A DNA stretch of 64,000 nt from Pogostemon cablin. Taxonomy: Eukaryota; Streptophyta; Magnoliopsida; Lamiales; Lamiaceae. Positions 1 through 11,570 of the stretch are shown one piece after another. Location: positions 18,655,117-18,719,116 of the forward strand of contig CM043009.1 of the NCBI GenBank assembly GCA_023678885.1. Direction: 5' to 3'. Both the position numbers and the translations under genes were made by a program. Every line of letters starts with the position of its first letter. Position 1 is the first letter of the stretch. A model generated the notes under the pieces. It worked only from the letters and a program-made list of their open reading frames with translations. It did not search any database and was not told the DNA's origin.

Positions 1-34
1 AATTACGACTAAAAAAATATATAAATAATAAATA

Positions 35-36
35 TA

Positions 37-82
<46 letters not shown>
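35..82. repeat. (AT)n microsatellite
   Basis: An almost pure alternating AT run of about 40 bases in an AT-rich flank. It is a simple sequence repeat with no coding content. Confidence 0.9.
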
Positions 83-86
<4 letters not shown>

Positions 87-123
87 ATTGAATTAAGATT
101 GATTTCTTATCAAAGCTATCATA

Positions 124-376
124 CTCCCTCCGTCTCAGACTTATAGAATAAAAAAAGTCATTTTTTGATAAATTTTATTGACTTTTAGGAGTATTATGGT
201 ATTTTTAGGTAATAAATAAATTATAAAGTATTTTATGTACGTGTGTTAGGTGGAAGTAGTATTTTTGATTAATTTTGAAGTTGTTGGTTAATGTGAAATT
301 TCCTTTTTAAGTAGTGAAGATAAGTGTGGGACGGACAAAAATAAAAAATATGATTGCAAATGTGGGACAGAGAGAG
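124..376. mobile_element. Stowaway (Tc1/mariner) MITE
   Basis: The left end reads CTCCCTCCGTCTCAGA and the right end is its imperfect inverse (GGGACAGAGAGAG). The 253-bp element is flanked by TA at 122-123 and 377-378, the Stowaway target duplication. There is no ORF, so it is non-autonomous. Confidence 0.85.
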
Positions 377-1598
377 TAATACATTACTTGCAAAAGTTAT
401 CAATGCAATGTTAATTTATAAAATATCACAAATTACAAATTAAAGTCAAAAGTGTATAAAATTTTGTTGAGATGAATAAAAAGTGATAATATTTTAATAA
501 AAAAATAATATATTTGGATTAATAAAAACTGATATCGATGAAGTAAATTATTTAATGAATAGTTCATCGTATAAATAAAAAAAAAAGTGATAACAATTTT
601 AATATAAAATGATAATATCTTTGATAAAAAGTAGTAATAATTATTTAAAAAATGTAAAAACAGTCTCATGTAAGTGTTGTCCAAGAATAAAATATCATAC
701 TAAGCATATATTTTATGAGTTGGTGATCGGTACTTTTCTTATGAAGAGCAAGTGTACTTTATCGTTTCGTTTGTGTAGTGTCGGTGACCAAGTAATAAAA
801 TATAGAATCTCAAAGGAGAAAGTAGTGTACACAACGATATATTCTCAAATCATACAAATCTATATTGAACAGATTCCGATCACACAGATCTACATATATG
901 AGACAACGATTTTATCTGAAATTACATAATTCCACAACTTGTATCACAAACAATTCACACACAACATATTTATGCATTATAGTTGGAATTCTATTAACCT
1001 AAACTTCAAATAGTGATAATAATATTAACCAAAATAATCTCCTATTTCTTATTCCGACAACAAACGCTATCCCTCCCCTTTCTTCCTCTCTCTTCTTTCC
1101 TTTTTCTCTCTTTATTTTCTTCTCTATTATCGGACCCTCTCTTTCTCTCTCTTTTCTTTTTTTTCTTTCGAACTCAAGAATGCTATACTGTTAATTTTAA
1201 TTACCATGAAGTTGATTAACCTCAATCTTTCTCTCTCTTTTCTTTTTTTTTTCTTCGAACTCAAGAATGCTACTATTAATTTTAATTACCATGAAGTTGA
1301 TTAACCTCAATATAATGACAAAGGCAGCCTTAAGTCTGCCATTCACCGCATATTTACTATTTATAGTAAATATATTATTATTATTAATACACATGAAATA
1401 CTTAATAACTAAGATATATTCTCTTCGTCCCATTTCAGATAACCCACTTTTCTTTTTGGTTGTCCCACAAAATTTTGTACCTCTCTAAAAAATAAAAAGT
1501 TAAACACAATCATCCTTCCCCGTACATTTCATTTACAAAAAAAAACCACTCTTACCATTCTCTCTCTAAAATTCTCTCTCTAGGTTTTTGGTTTTTAT
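377..1598. other. Gene-free AT-rich flank
   Basis: No convincing gene. The stretch holds AT-rich sequence, a pyrimidine-rich CT tract (about 1070-1165), a local tandem duplication (1134-1311), and near 1420-1500 what looks like a degenerate Stowaway left end (CTCTTCGTCCCATTTCAG). The last tens of bases before 1599 (CTCTCTCTA repeats) are probably LINE 5' untranslated sequence. Short open frames here have no recognisable motif. Confidence 0.6.
1134..1311. repeat. Two-copy tandem duplication, about 87 bp
   Basis: A unit running from a CT tract through GAACTCAAGAATGCTA and ending GAAGTTGATTAACCTCAAT occurs twice head to tail, with a few small indels in the T tract. It is a local duplication of non-coding DNA. 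Confidence 0.85.
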
Positions 1599-1928
1599 AT
1601 GGCAGTACCTCCCGGCCCATCTCGGTTGCCGTTGACGCCGGAGGAATTTGCGGCGCGGACAGAGGAGCATCCTTGGTTCAAAGAATTGTTTGAGAAAGAC
1701 AAGGGTTATGCTGATAACCCACCATCGATGAGTAATAATGGTGAATGATTAATTCTTGGCTCTGATCGTGATCGATCTGCTGGAAAAGATGATCATGTTG
1801 GAGCGAATGACCCTCGTAATAATATTGCCCCTCAAGGCAATATTCCCAAATCGAATCCAATACGTAATTCCTCAGACTCTAGATCGTTCGCGGCTAGGGT
1901 TTCTACGGATGCTGATGGCCCTTATTCC
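1599..1928 (+). pseudogene. LINE ORF1, 5' part
   Basis: An ATG at 1599 opens a frame starting MAVPPGPSRLPLTPEEFA. It meets a TGA at 1746 after 49 codons and is otherwise open in the same frame up to the copia insertion at 1929. The proline-rich N-terminus followed by a polar stretch fits plant L1 ORF1 ahead of its DUF4283 domain. The codons run on after the insertion from 18408 in the same frame. A retained host gene is unlikely, because a clear LINE ORF1 and ORF2 follow on the same strand. Confidence 0.7.
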
Positions 1929-3292
1929 TGTTGGATTGTATACTAAAAGTCTAGCTTTTTGAAATGAGAATCATATGATCAAATGATTGCATCTTATAAT
2001 TTATTTATATGTTCGAAGCAATAGTCCACTTACTTTATACTGTAGATAATATGTTGTGCGACAACACGCGGAAGATCATATTATCGGTTTCCTTATAAAG
2101 TATAAACAGATGCTCACAATCGAGATAGACGGGGACTCTCTATCGGGATGGTTGTAGTGTGGTTTGGTATTAGCTTGTCTTGACTATAGAATCACATTAG
2201 TGCACTTGTGTGTATTGAGCAGGACCGCTTGAGATCGTTCGACTTATACTGACTTATAGGAGAACTTGATCTCAGTTATTATGGAAGTTCGTGCTCTTAA
2301 TCCCTATACAATAACCTCGACACGTAGGACAGTATGTATTTCTTTGATTCATCAATGGGTGAGATTTACATGTAATTAAATCAACAAACTCGATGAGTTG
2401 GGAAGTAGTGCTGTCTCTATGGTGTGCTGTTGATTGTAGAAGGAATCCGTGTCCGTCATAGGTTGATGATGTCCCCTTGAGGAGCTCATAAGGATTATCA
2501 TGTAAATTCTGCAGGTGGAATTTATTCCGGCATGATAATGAGGTTGAGTGGTACTACTCTTGGATGAGATATTAATTATTTGAGTTGTCAGAAACTTAAA
2601 TTAATTAATGAACATTGTATATCTTAAACATAGGGAGACTAACGGGCTCATAATAAGAAGGAGCCCAAAACATAATTTTGGGATTGGAAAGGCAGTGCAG
2701 TAATAATATTTTAGTGGAATATATTATTATTATTGGACTTAAGTATAAGCTTTGGGCTAAGCTTGGATACTTAAGCCCAATGGAGGCCCAACCCAATTTC
2801 TCCTCCTGGTCCCTGTTGTAGCCCATGTATATAAGCCACCTCAGCTTATCTGGAACCCTAATCTAATCTAATTGATTATTCACGTGTGATGAGGGTTGAG
2901 AGCAGATTGAGGAGGTCTCATAGATCGTCGCCCACACGACGTCGAGATCGGACTTGGGATATACGGCAGAAGATCAGAAGGTAGTTTATTGCTGCTGTCC
3001 GCCGTCTTGCAAAATTTATATAAAATCGTAAAGTGCTCAGAATTTGATGATCAATATACTGACGGAAATCCATCGAAGATAGGATCGTCTGAACGCAAAG
3101 ATCACTTAATTCCGACATCAGACGAGGAAGTTATGGCAATTCTCATGGGACTGCGCAGGCTGCCTGCGAGAATCAATCTTCATCAACATACCATGGTGAA
3201 CGGTAATCGTTTCTATGATTTATTGCTTCCGCTGTGATATAAACGCATGGTATCCTAACGGGTCACGTTAACCAAATGATCGAATGCCAACA
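1929..3292 (+). repeat. 5' LTR of copia element A
   Basis: Begins TGTTGGATTGTATACT and ends CGAATGCCAACA. It has the same length (1364 bp) as the 3' LTR at 17039. It is about 160 bp longer than the LTRs of B and C and lacks a short segment near its start, so it represents a distinct subfamily. Small open frames inside it are not genes. Confidence 0.95.
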
Positions 3293-3294
3293 AT

Positions 3295-3306
3295 TGGTAT
3301 CAGAGC
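3295..3306 (+). promoter_or_regulatory. Primer-binding site, element A
   Basis: TGGTATCAGAGC lies two bases after the LTR end. It is complementary to the 3' end of initiator methionine tRNA, the usual primer for plant copia elements. Confidence 0.95.
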
Positions 3307-3920
3307 TTCCGTTTCGTGGTGAAGCATGACACGTTAGGCTAGGGTTTATGTGATTAATTTTTTGAAATTAGGATCGCATGTTTAGGGTTTTGGTTTTACT
3401 GCGCAAACCATGTATATCCCTATTCGAAATATATCCTATATCATATCTGTTCGTCGATGGTTGTGTGTGAGAGGATTCGACGAAAACTGTTCGTCAATTT
3501 CACATGGAAGAAAAAATTGAGAGAAAATCCAGCGTAGTGATATTGCAGAGGCAATAACCGGAGTTTCAACCGTCTAATCAGGCTGAATTTTGGTCAGCAT
3601 GTTCGGAGTTTTGGATGTACATTCTGAACGGTGAAGATTGTATTTGGTGCTTTGTGTTGTCAGGAATACGCCAAAAATAGACGCAGTTTTTGGGCGATTC
3701 TGTTCTGCGCAGTTGAGGGAATAGAGCCGTTTCTCAGAAACTAACCGTTGGATCGACCTGTAATTTGGACAGCATGTTCAAAACTCATAGGAGTAGATTC
3801 TGGACGGTGAAGATTGGATTCCCAGGTTCCTACGATTGCGAATCCTGAACGACAGTTGGTGTAGTTTGATGTTGCGCGTTGGGCTGAACTTGGTTCCGTG
3901 CAAGTAGGCCCTTGGACGAG
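3307..3920 (+). other. Leader of copia element A, unique part
   Basis: Non-coding leader between the primer-binding site and the 62-bp repeat array. I see no similarity by eye to the matching leader regions of elements B and C beyond the first few dozen bases. No gene is recognised. Confidence 0.6.
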
Positions 3921-3924
3921 CGAC

Positions 3925-4410
3925 AGTTCGAGCAGATTTGCATCAGGTTCGATTGGTCTAAATCAGGTTCGATCGATGTTGTACCATGTTTGAGCGGATT
4001 TGTATCAGGTTCGATTGGTCTACATCAGGTTCGATTGATGCTACACCAGGTTCGAGCGGATTTGCATCAGGTTCGATTGGTCTACATCAGGTTCGATCGA
4101 TGCTGCACCAGGTTCAAGCGGATTTGCATCAGGTTCGATTGGTCTGCATCAGGTTTGATCGATGTTGCACCAGGTTCGAGCGGATTTGCATCAGGTTCGA
4201 TTGGTCTGCATCAAGTTTGATCGATGTTGCACCAGGTTCGAGCAGATTTGCATCAGGTTCGATTGGTCTGCATCAGGTTCGATCAATGATGCACCAGGTT
4301 CGAGCGGATTCACATCAGGTTCGATTGGTCTGCATCAGGTTCGATCGACTCTGCACTAGGTTCGAGCGGATTTGCATCAAGTTCGACTGGTGTGCATCAG
4401 GTTCTGCGTG
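3925..4410 (+). repeat. 62-bp tandem array in the leader of element A
   Basis: Nearly eight head-to-tail copies of a 62-bp unit. Each unit is three diverged 20/21-mers related to TGCATCAGGTTCGATYGGT. Because 62 is not a multiple of 3, successive units rotate through the three frames, and long open frames exist in more than one frame. These give repetitive peptides (IRFDWSASGS, HQVRLV) that are by-products of the repeat, not proteins I would annotate. The array is absent from B and C. Confidence 0.95.
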
Positions 4411-4876
4411 AGTCTTCACAATATGATCGGACAGGGTGCCAGAGTGGTGCAGCAGGCTGCAGGGAGGTCGATCCCCATCGCAGTTGTCCGCATTCGTGAT
4501 TGGTGGCAAACAATCGAATTCGCTATTATATAACTGTTATAATTGATTTATTAATTGATTATTGTTATATGTGTATGCATGATTCTCTATGATTTATTGC
4601 CTTAAATAGAAGCATGCTAGATTGCGTATTATATTTGGTATATTATATCCATGTATGTTGGAGGGTTGATCAAGTCAACTTATTTTTGGCAATTTATTTC
4701 CTTATATATAACTGCTATAATTGTTTTATTAGTCAATTATTGTTATATATTTGGAAGTATGAGCATGCTAGGTTGCGTATATTATTCTGAATATTATATG
4801 CATGTAAAAACCATTGGTTTTAAATAACTAAGTGGGAGAGGGAATTGGTAAAAATTCCCGCGGCCTCCATTATTGG

Positions 4877-4961
4877 TTTGTAAGTGATGCAAGTATACTT
4901 GCGTGTTGGCATAGACCTTCCTCCCCATCGGATGAGTATATTTGTGGATCACTGGTACAGA
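4877..4961 (+). ncRNA. Leader hairpin 1, element A
   Basis: A stem-loop. The left arm TTTGTA-AGTGAT-..-CAAGTATAC pairs with GTATATTTG-..-ATCACT-..-TACAGA. The loop carries TTGCGTGTTGGC and CTTCCTCCCCATCGGATGA. Five other copies of this structure exist in the window (two per family member), with paired substitutions in the stem. It lies in the leader upstream of gag and its function is unknown. It could be a packaging, dimerisation or translation signal, which is inference. Confidence 0.7.
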
Positions 4962-4980
4962 CTTCATTAAATAATTTTTA

Positions 4981-5065
4981 TTTGTAATGTGATGTACATG
5001 AACTTGCGTGTTGGCATAGACCTTCCTCCCCATCGGATGAGTTCATTTGCGGATCACTGTACAAA
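4981..5065 (+). ncRNA. Leader hairpin 2, element A
   Basis: A second copy of the hairpin, 104 bp after the first. The basal stem TTTGTA/TACAAA and GTGAT/ATCAC is kept. The upper stem is now ATGAAC/GTTCAT instead of GTATAC/GTATAT, so both arms changed together. The loop is the same as in hairpin 1 at nearly every position. Confidence 0.7.
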
Positions 5066-5560
5066 CTTATAATTGATTACTGTAGGAAGTTATCCGAGCG
5101 CGTGTGTACTTCTCCATCTGTAAGGCACATAAGCTTGGGCCGCGGACTTGGGGTCAAATAATGGTGTACACTTAGGTGTAAATAATAAGTATCCTCCCAA
5201 TCGGAGTCACTGCTTTTATTTGCATGGCTAAAGAGAACCGACTATTAATTATTTTGTCATAAAGTTAGGTTGACAAATGAAATTAATGGGTAAAACCTTC
5301 TCTTGTAAATGTTCGGGTTTATAAACGTCCACACTATCGTGGCTTGCAGACTCACGGTGCTTGAGATGTCGGTGAATTTTATTTTTATATTGTTTTGAGG
5401 GAATCAATACAAAAAGATAAAATTCGAAGATTTGATCGGTATATTTATTTGTGATTCTCTGATTTTCAAATGGTTTTATCTCACTTATTATTAACTAAAA
5501 GAAATTATATTTACTTGTCCAAATTAGATGATTAGAAAAGAATCTTGGTTTTGAATTTTA
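5066..5560 (+). other. Conserved leader segment before gag, element A
   Basis: Leader sequence that, unlike the upstream leader, is well conserved among A, B (minus strand) and C. Examples are GTGTACACTTAG, a CTCCCAATCGGAGTCACTG block, GTTAGGTTGACAAATG and ACTCACGGTGCTTGAGATGTCGGTGAA. An ATG in the last block could be the ancestral gag start, but the frame is closed within a few dozen codons. Confidence 0.5.
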
Positions 5561-5689
5561 CTGCTTAAGAAAATACATGTGTGTTCTCACAAAGGACATT
5601 TCATGATGCATATTAAAGTCTCTAGTGAAGAGATGAGATGTTCATAGAAATATGATGGTCTCATGTAACTATTCGGATACTTGAGTAAG

Positions 5690-7100
5690 TTAAAAGGCAG
5701 AAGATCATGATTTGATTTGATGAATGAATTGGGAAAGCATGGAGTATAAATTGAAGGGAAACCTAGATCAATTTAATTCTTCGTGAATTGCCTAGATGGC
5801 TTTGAGTAAGTTCCACCTGAATTACAATATGATGTATATGGTGGAAAACTTCTGGCAAAACATGTGGCAAAGGAAAGCCATTTTCATCATAATGTGAACA
5901 AGTTTTATATCTTATTCACTAGTTGTTTAAAACATGATTAGTGATGGCATTTACTGACACGAAGTGTGTAGATACTAGAATCACTAAATGTTTATTACTA
6001 AGTGAGGATAAGATTGTTATGACATGGGTAAAACTACAAGAGTAGTGGCTATTGCAGTGGGAGTTGTCTATTTATCTAATGATATGAGTAGACGTTTGAT
6101 TATGAGAAATTGTTTTACGTACGTTTTCATAGAAAGAATTTGATTTCGGTTTCTATGCATTAATAGATAGATACTCCATTTCATTTAAATAACATGGTCA
6201 TTATAATGAAGGATAGAGTTGTAATCTGTTATTGTACGTTGGTGAACAATTTGTATACTCTTAAATCATGTATATTCCACAGATGCAACAAATAGTAATT
6301 AATAATGAATCTTCTAATCTTAGTAAGAGAAAGATACCTTCGGATATGAACTAAACATATATTTGGCATCTAAGACTAGATCATTTTACTTGAGTAGGAT
6401 TCAAAAGTTGATAGCCGATAGACCCTTAGGTTTATCTGAAGTGAAAACTATCTGACTTTCGAGTCTTGCTTGGGAGTAAAAATGACTAATTGCTTTTTCA
6501 AGGCAAAGGGGTGCAGAACCAAAGATATATATGTTAGAATTAGTTCATTATGATTTATTTGGTCCTAAGATTGTCCGGATGAGAGGTGGATATGAATATT
6601 CGTCAATCGATGAATTATTCTTGAAATGGATATATTTGTTTGATGTACTGCATGTCTAAGTTCTTTGATTAATTCAAGAATTGCAAGGCTGGTACAGTGA
6701 AGCGTCATGGAAAATATATCAAGTCATTACGGATTAATCGTATGGCGAGAACCTTTTAGGATAATTAAGAGCTATTAATCAGAGGTTGAGATTAAATCTC
6801 AAATTGTTTACACCAGGCATACCCCAGCTGAATGGTGTGGTGGATAGAAGGTGTAGTACTCTTGTGGAAATGATTAGATGGATGATGAATTATTTGGAAT
6901 TACTAAATTCATTTTATGGGTATGCCCTAGAAACAGTAATTCGTATGAATGTTTGTCTGTTTGTGGGATATCCTAGAAAAATGAAGGGTGATTTATTTAG
7001 TCCAAAAGATCGAAGGGTGATTGTTAACACAAACACTAGATTTTTGGAAAAAGACTATGTATTAAATCATAAACCCATGTATAAATTGTTCTAAAGGAAG
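5690..7100 (+). pseudogene. Copia gag-protease-integrase remnant, element A
   Basis: Broken reading frames in Ty1-copia order. A gag-like stretch around 5700-5830 (LMNELGKHGV-like) is followed by a gag-pre-integrase/protease-like stretch near 5940-6130. Integrase-like sequence includes a 102-codon open frame at 6786-7094 with TPGIPQLNGVV, matching the copia motif TPGTPQQNGVA, then the downstream YALETVIR and GYPRKMKGDLF blocks. Frameshifts and stops separate the pieces. This copy keeps a longer open integrase segment than B or C, which share a frame-changing indel in the corresponding place. Element B interrupts the sequence at 7207. Confidence 0.75.
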
Positions 7101-7206
7101 TGAGAGGGAAAAACACAAAGTATAAGTACCAATTGTGCAAGAGGATATACCACAAGGTAAACTGCAACGTATGTCACGTCTGATACACAATTGCATGCAA
7201 TGCCTT

Positions 7207-8411
7207 TGTTGGCAATTGGATCGTGCGGTTAAACGTGATCGTTAGGATAAAAGGCAAACAATTAGCAGCGGAAGCAATTAAACCGTTTACCGTACTTCTG
7301 GGTTGGTGTAGAGGTTGATCGTTGCAGAGAACCACCTCTCGATCTTCTGCTGTATGTCCCAAGTGTGATCCTGCTGTTGTGTGGGCAACAGTCTGCAGGA
7401 TCTCTCAATCTGCTTCTCTTCCCTTTTCTCACCAAAAGAGGCGCAGGAAAAAATCTGAGGGTTCCAGGAAGCTGAGTTCACTTATATATTGGGCTACAGC
7501 AGGGACCAGGAGGAGAAATTAGGCTGGGCCTCAATTGAATTTAATTAACCAAGCTTAGCCCAAAGCTTTTAATTAAATCCAATAATAATAATATAGTCCA
7601 CTAAAATATTATTACTGCACTACCCGTCCAACCCCAAAATTATGTTCTGGGCTCCTTCTTATTATAAGCCCGATAGTCTCCCCATGTTTAAGATATTCAA
7701 TGTCCATTAATTAATTAAGTTCCTGACAACTCAAATTAATTAATATCTCATCCGAGAGTAGTACCACTCAACCTTATTATCATGCCGGAAATTAATCCAC
7801 TTGCAAGATTTACATGATAAACCTTATGAGCTCCTCAAGGGGACATCATCAACCTATGACGGACATGGATTCCTTCTACAATCAACAGCACACCATAGAT
7901 ACAGCACTACTTCCCAACTCACCGAGTTTGTTGATTTAATACATATAAATCTCACCCATTGATGAATCAAAGAAATACATACTGCCCTACGTGCCGAGGT
8001 TATTGTATAGGGATTAAGAGCACGAACTTCCATAATAACAGAGATCAAGTTCTACTATATAGTCAGTATAAGAAGAACGATCTCAAGCGGTCCTGCTCAA
8101 TACACACAAGTGCACTAATGTGATTCTATAGCCAAGACAAGCTAATACCAAACCACACTACAACCATACCGATAGAGAGTCCCCGTCTATCTCAGTTGTG
8201 AGCATCTGTTTATACTATATAAGGAAACCGATAATATGATCTTCCGCGTGTTGTCGCACAACATATTATCTACAGTATAAAGTAAATGGACTATTGCATC
8301 ATGCATATAAAATAAATTATAAGATGCAATCATTTGATCAATGATTCTCATTTCAAATATTGTTATGACATTGTTCATACTAAAGCTAGACTTTTAGTAT
8401 ACAATCCAACA
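7207..8411 (-). repeat. 3' LTR of copia element B
   Basis: On the minus strand it begins TGTTGGATTGTATACT (at 8411) and ends CAATTGCCAACA (at 7207). Length 1205 bp, matching the LTR at 14173-15377. It carries short open frames that recur in every LTR of the family and are not genes. Confidence 0.95.
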
Positions 8412-8422
8412 ATCTCCCACTT
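8412..8422 (-). promoter_or_regulatory. Polypurine tract, element B
   Basis: AAGTGGGAGAT on the minus strand sits directly upstream of the 3' LTR, as in elements A and C. It is the expected plus-strand DNA primer. Confidence 0.9.
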
Positions 8423-8559
8423 ATACTAAAAGACTATGCTGTCATGTCTTCTGCCATACATCTGATTCCTACTCCCACTTACACGATCATTAAAAGCTCT
8501 CGCCTTAAGGTCCTTGTAAATGGTTTACTAGGTCATCATCCGATGCAATCTAGGCGACA

Positions 8560-11500
8560 ACAACCTTCGCCTCATCATACGATTTCTCGTAACAGGTGGT
8601 ACTCGCGCTCCATGTGTTTAATTGCCTTATGGACTTGTGATTTCTTCAAGTTTGCAACTGCAACCATATCATCAATGTAAATTGTGATTACCTTGGGCAA
8701 ACTTAGAAACACTTCGAAGTCCATCATGAAGTCTCTAGAGTCATATAGATACTTTGGCTGCCTCATAGGCTCCAATTCATCATCTTTCCATGATGGAGTC
8801 CGGAGTCTGAAATATATTTCTATATAACACTCCTCCACATTATGACTCTACTTCCTAAGATTAAACACATAACCTTTTAGGAGAATTTACTGGCGTCCAA
8901 TCTGACTAAAAAATCTGAATCTACGTAATCCACAAGAAGCAGTGAATCTGTTTAGTAAATCCACATATAATTTCCAGTCCTTCTCAGGCACTTTATATAT
9001 GTCTTACTACAGTTCATCATTCTTGTTCCGGGTTACGTTGATACCTTCTGTTCATGCGTTCAGCAACACAGATATCCAACTTCGTTCATAGCATTCTTTA
9101 GATTAAGCTTCCTTATTCGCCGAAGCATAAGGAACCGATTTCATCTACTATATCTTCTTCTTGCGTCTCAAAGACACATTCACTTAGATAAATTTACATG
9201 CTAAACGAGTATGGACTGTATGATTTTATGAAACTTGAGATAAACATAACATCCTTTCTTGTGATCCGTATTACCGTGATCAAAAGGATGTATTTTGCCT
9301 TTCTTAAGTCCTTCATCACTACCGCTTTATTAACCGTACCCATACGCCCGATAATACTCTTTCATTGTCTCCAATGAGCAAGATACTATCTACATATAGT
9401 ACAAGAAATACCACCACGTTTCCGTCACTCTTTACAACACACAAGACTCATCCGCTCATTGATTTAAATCCATGCCACTGGATTATCTAATCAAAACAGA
9501 TGCTTCACGATCTTAAAACTTGCTTTAGTCCATCGCTGGACACTTTTAAGCTTACTATCAAAATGCTATTAGTACTTTGCAATGAATTACTATGGTTGCT
9601 TCACATAGATGTTTTCCTCAAGACTTCCAATCAGGAAAGCTGTCTTGACATCTATTTGCTGTACCTCATAATTTAATATGAGCAGCAATAAATAAAAGAA
9701 TCCGGATCAATTTAAGCATAGCTACCAGCGAATATGTTCCCTCATAATCGAACCATTTCTTTCTGAGTACATCTTTTCGCAACAAGCTTTGCTTCCAAGA
9801 TTTTCACCTTTCCGTATGATCCTCTTTTATTTCCTATGATCACTTGCAATGGTTTTTACACCATTTAGTGGTCATACAAGTTCCCAGACTTAATATAGAA
9901 TCCGTAGATTCTATTTCAACGTACATTGCAACTTACTAAGATTCCGCATTTTAATCTTGTAGTGCTACGTCGTATCCGTGGGATAATACCATGTTCACTA
10001 GGGATCAAGTCTCACGACTCTCCCAAACATATATTTATGAGTTGTCACACAACCCTCCCACTACGACAAGGCACTACATGTAATTGTGTATCAGACGTGA
10101 CACGCGATGCAGTTTACCTTGTGGTATATCCTCTTGTACACTTGGTACTTATACTTAGTGTTTTCCTCTCACTTCCTTTAGAACAACTTATACATGGGCT
10201 TGTGATTTATTACATAGTCCTTTTCCAAAAAATCTAGTGTTTGTGTTGACAATCACCCTTCGATCTTTTGGACTAAATAAATCACTCTCCATTTTTCTAG
10301 GATATCCCATATACAGATAAACGTTTCACGAATTACTGTATCTAGGGCTTGTCCATAAAATGAATTTAATTATTTCAAATAATTCATCATCTATCTAATC
10401 ATAACCATAAGATCCTAATACCTTCTGCCCACCACACCATTCAGCTGGGGCATGCCCGGTGTAGTCAACTTGAGATTTAATCTCAACCTCTGATTAATAG
10501 CTCCTAACTATCCTAAGAGGTATTCACCATCACGATTAAATCGTAATGTCTTAATATATTTTTCATGACGCTTCACTGTACCAGCCTTGCAATTCTTGAA
10601 TTAATCAAAGAACTTAGACATGCAGTGCATCATATAAATATATTGATTTCCAGAATAATCTTTGAATATTCATAACCACCTCTCGCCTGGATATTGTTAG
10701 GTTCGCTTGAATCAGAATGAACTAATTCCAACATATATATCTTTGGCTCTACACCCCACAGCCTTGAAAAGGCAGTTAATCAATTTTACTTCCAAGCACG
10801 ACTCGCAAGTCCGATAGTTTCCACTTCAGATAAACCTTACGGTCTATCGACTATCAACTTTTGAATCCTACTCAAGTAAAATGAATTAGTCATAGACGCC
10901 AAATGTATGTTTAGTTCATTTTCGAAGGTTCCTTTCTCTTACTAATATTAGAAGATGCATTATTTAATTACTATTTATTGCATCTGTGGGATGTGCATGA
11001 TTCAAGAGTATCCAAATTATCCACCAATGTACTGTAACGGATTATAGCCTCATTCCTCATTTCTATGACCATGTCATTTAAATGAAATGAAGTATCCATC
11101 CGTTAGTGCATAGAAACCGAAATTAAATTCTTTCTATGAAACGTACTTAAAGACAATTTCTCATAATCAATCGTTTATTCTTATCATGAGATAAATAAAC
11201 AACTCCCACTGCAATAGCCACTACCTTTGTAGTTTTACCCATGTTATTAATAATCTTATCCTTACTCAGTGATAAACATTTAGTAATTCCAGTATCTACA
11301 TACTTCGTGTCAGTAGATGCCATCACTAATCATGTTTAAACCATTAGTTAATAAGATATTAAACTTGTTCACATCATGATGAAAAATGGCTTTCTTTTGC
11401 CACATGTTTTGTTAGAAGTTTCCCACCATATACAACTTTCGTATTTCAGGTAGAACTTGCTCAAAACATCCAGACAAATTGTGAAGAATAAATTGATTTG

Positions 11501-11570
11501 GGTTTCCCTTTCAATTTCTATTCCAAGCTCTTCCAATTCATTCATCAATTTAACCATGATCTTCTGCCTT
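8560..11570 (-). pseudogene. Copia gag-pol remnant, element B
   Basis: On the minus strand, from 11570 downward: a gag fragment (ELEELGIEIERETQINLFF), a protease region, an integrase fragment near 10440 (TPGMPQLNG), the downstream integrase block near 10290 with the same one-base frame change as element C, reverse transcriptase fragments near 9650 (DVKTAFLIGSLEENIYVKQ), and the end of RNase H at 8575-8700 (VHKAIKHMEREYHLLREIV). The coding part spans only about 3 kb, shorter than the roughly 4 kb of intact copia elements, so internal deletions are likely as well as stops and frameshifts. Confidence 0.8.

Noticed and set aside
609..929. A 106-codon open frame near the left edge
   Set aside because: AT-rich, no domain, no supporting splice or promoter signals; likely chance.
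2281..2460. Recurrent roughly 64-codon open frames in the LTRs (MISVIMEVRALNPY-type, in B and C LTRs)
   Set aside because: They occur at the same place in the B and C LTRs and are broken in element A; they are non-coding LTR sequence.
3295..3306. tRNA-like TGGTATCAGAGC at 3295, 14158 (minus) and 25639
   Set aside because: These are primer-binding sites complementary to a tRNA end; there is no surrounding cloverleaf.
3925..4410. CRISPR-like array
   Set aside because: Repeats are contiguous without unique spacers, and the window is plant nuclear DNA.
3912..4411. Long open frames encoding repetitive RFDW/HQVRL peptides
   Set aside because: They follow from a 62-bp tandem array that stays open in several overlapping frames, with no start context or domain; annotated as a repeat.
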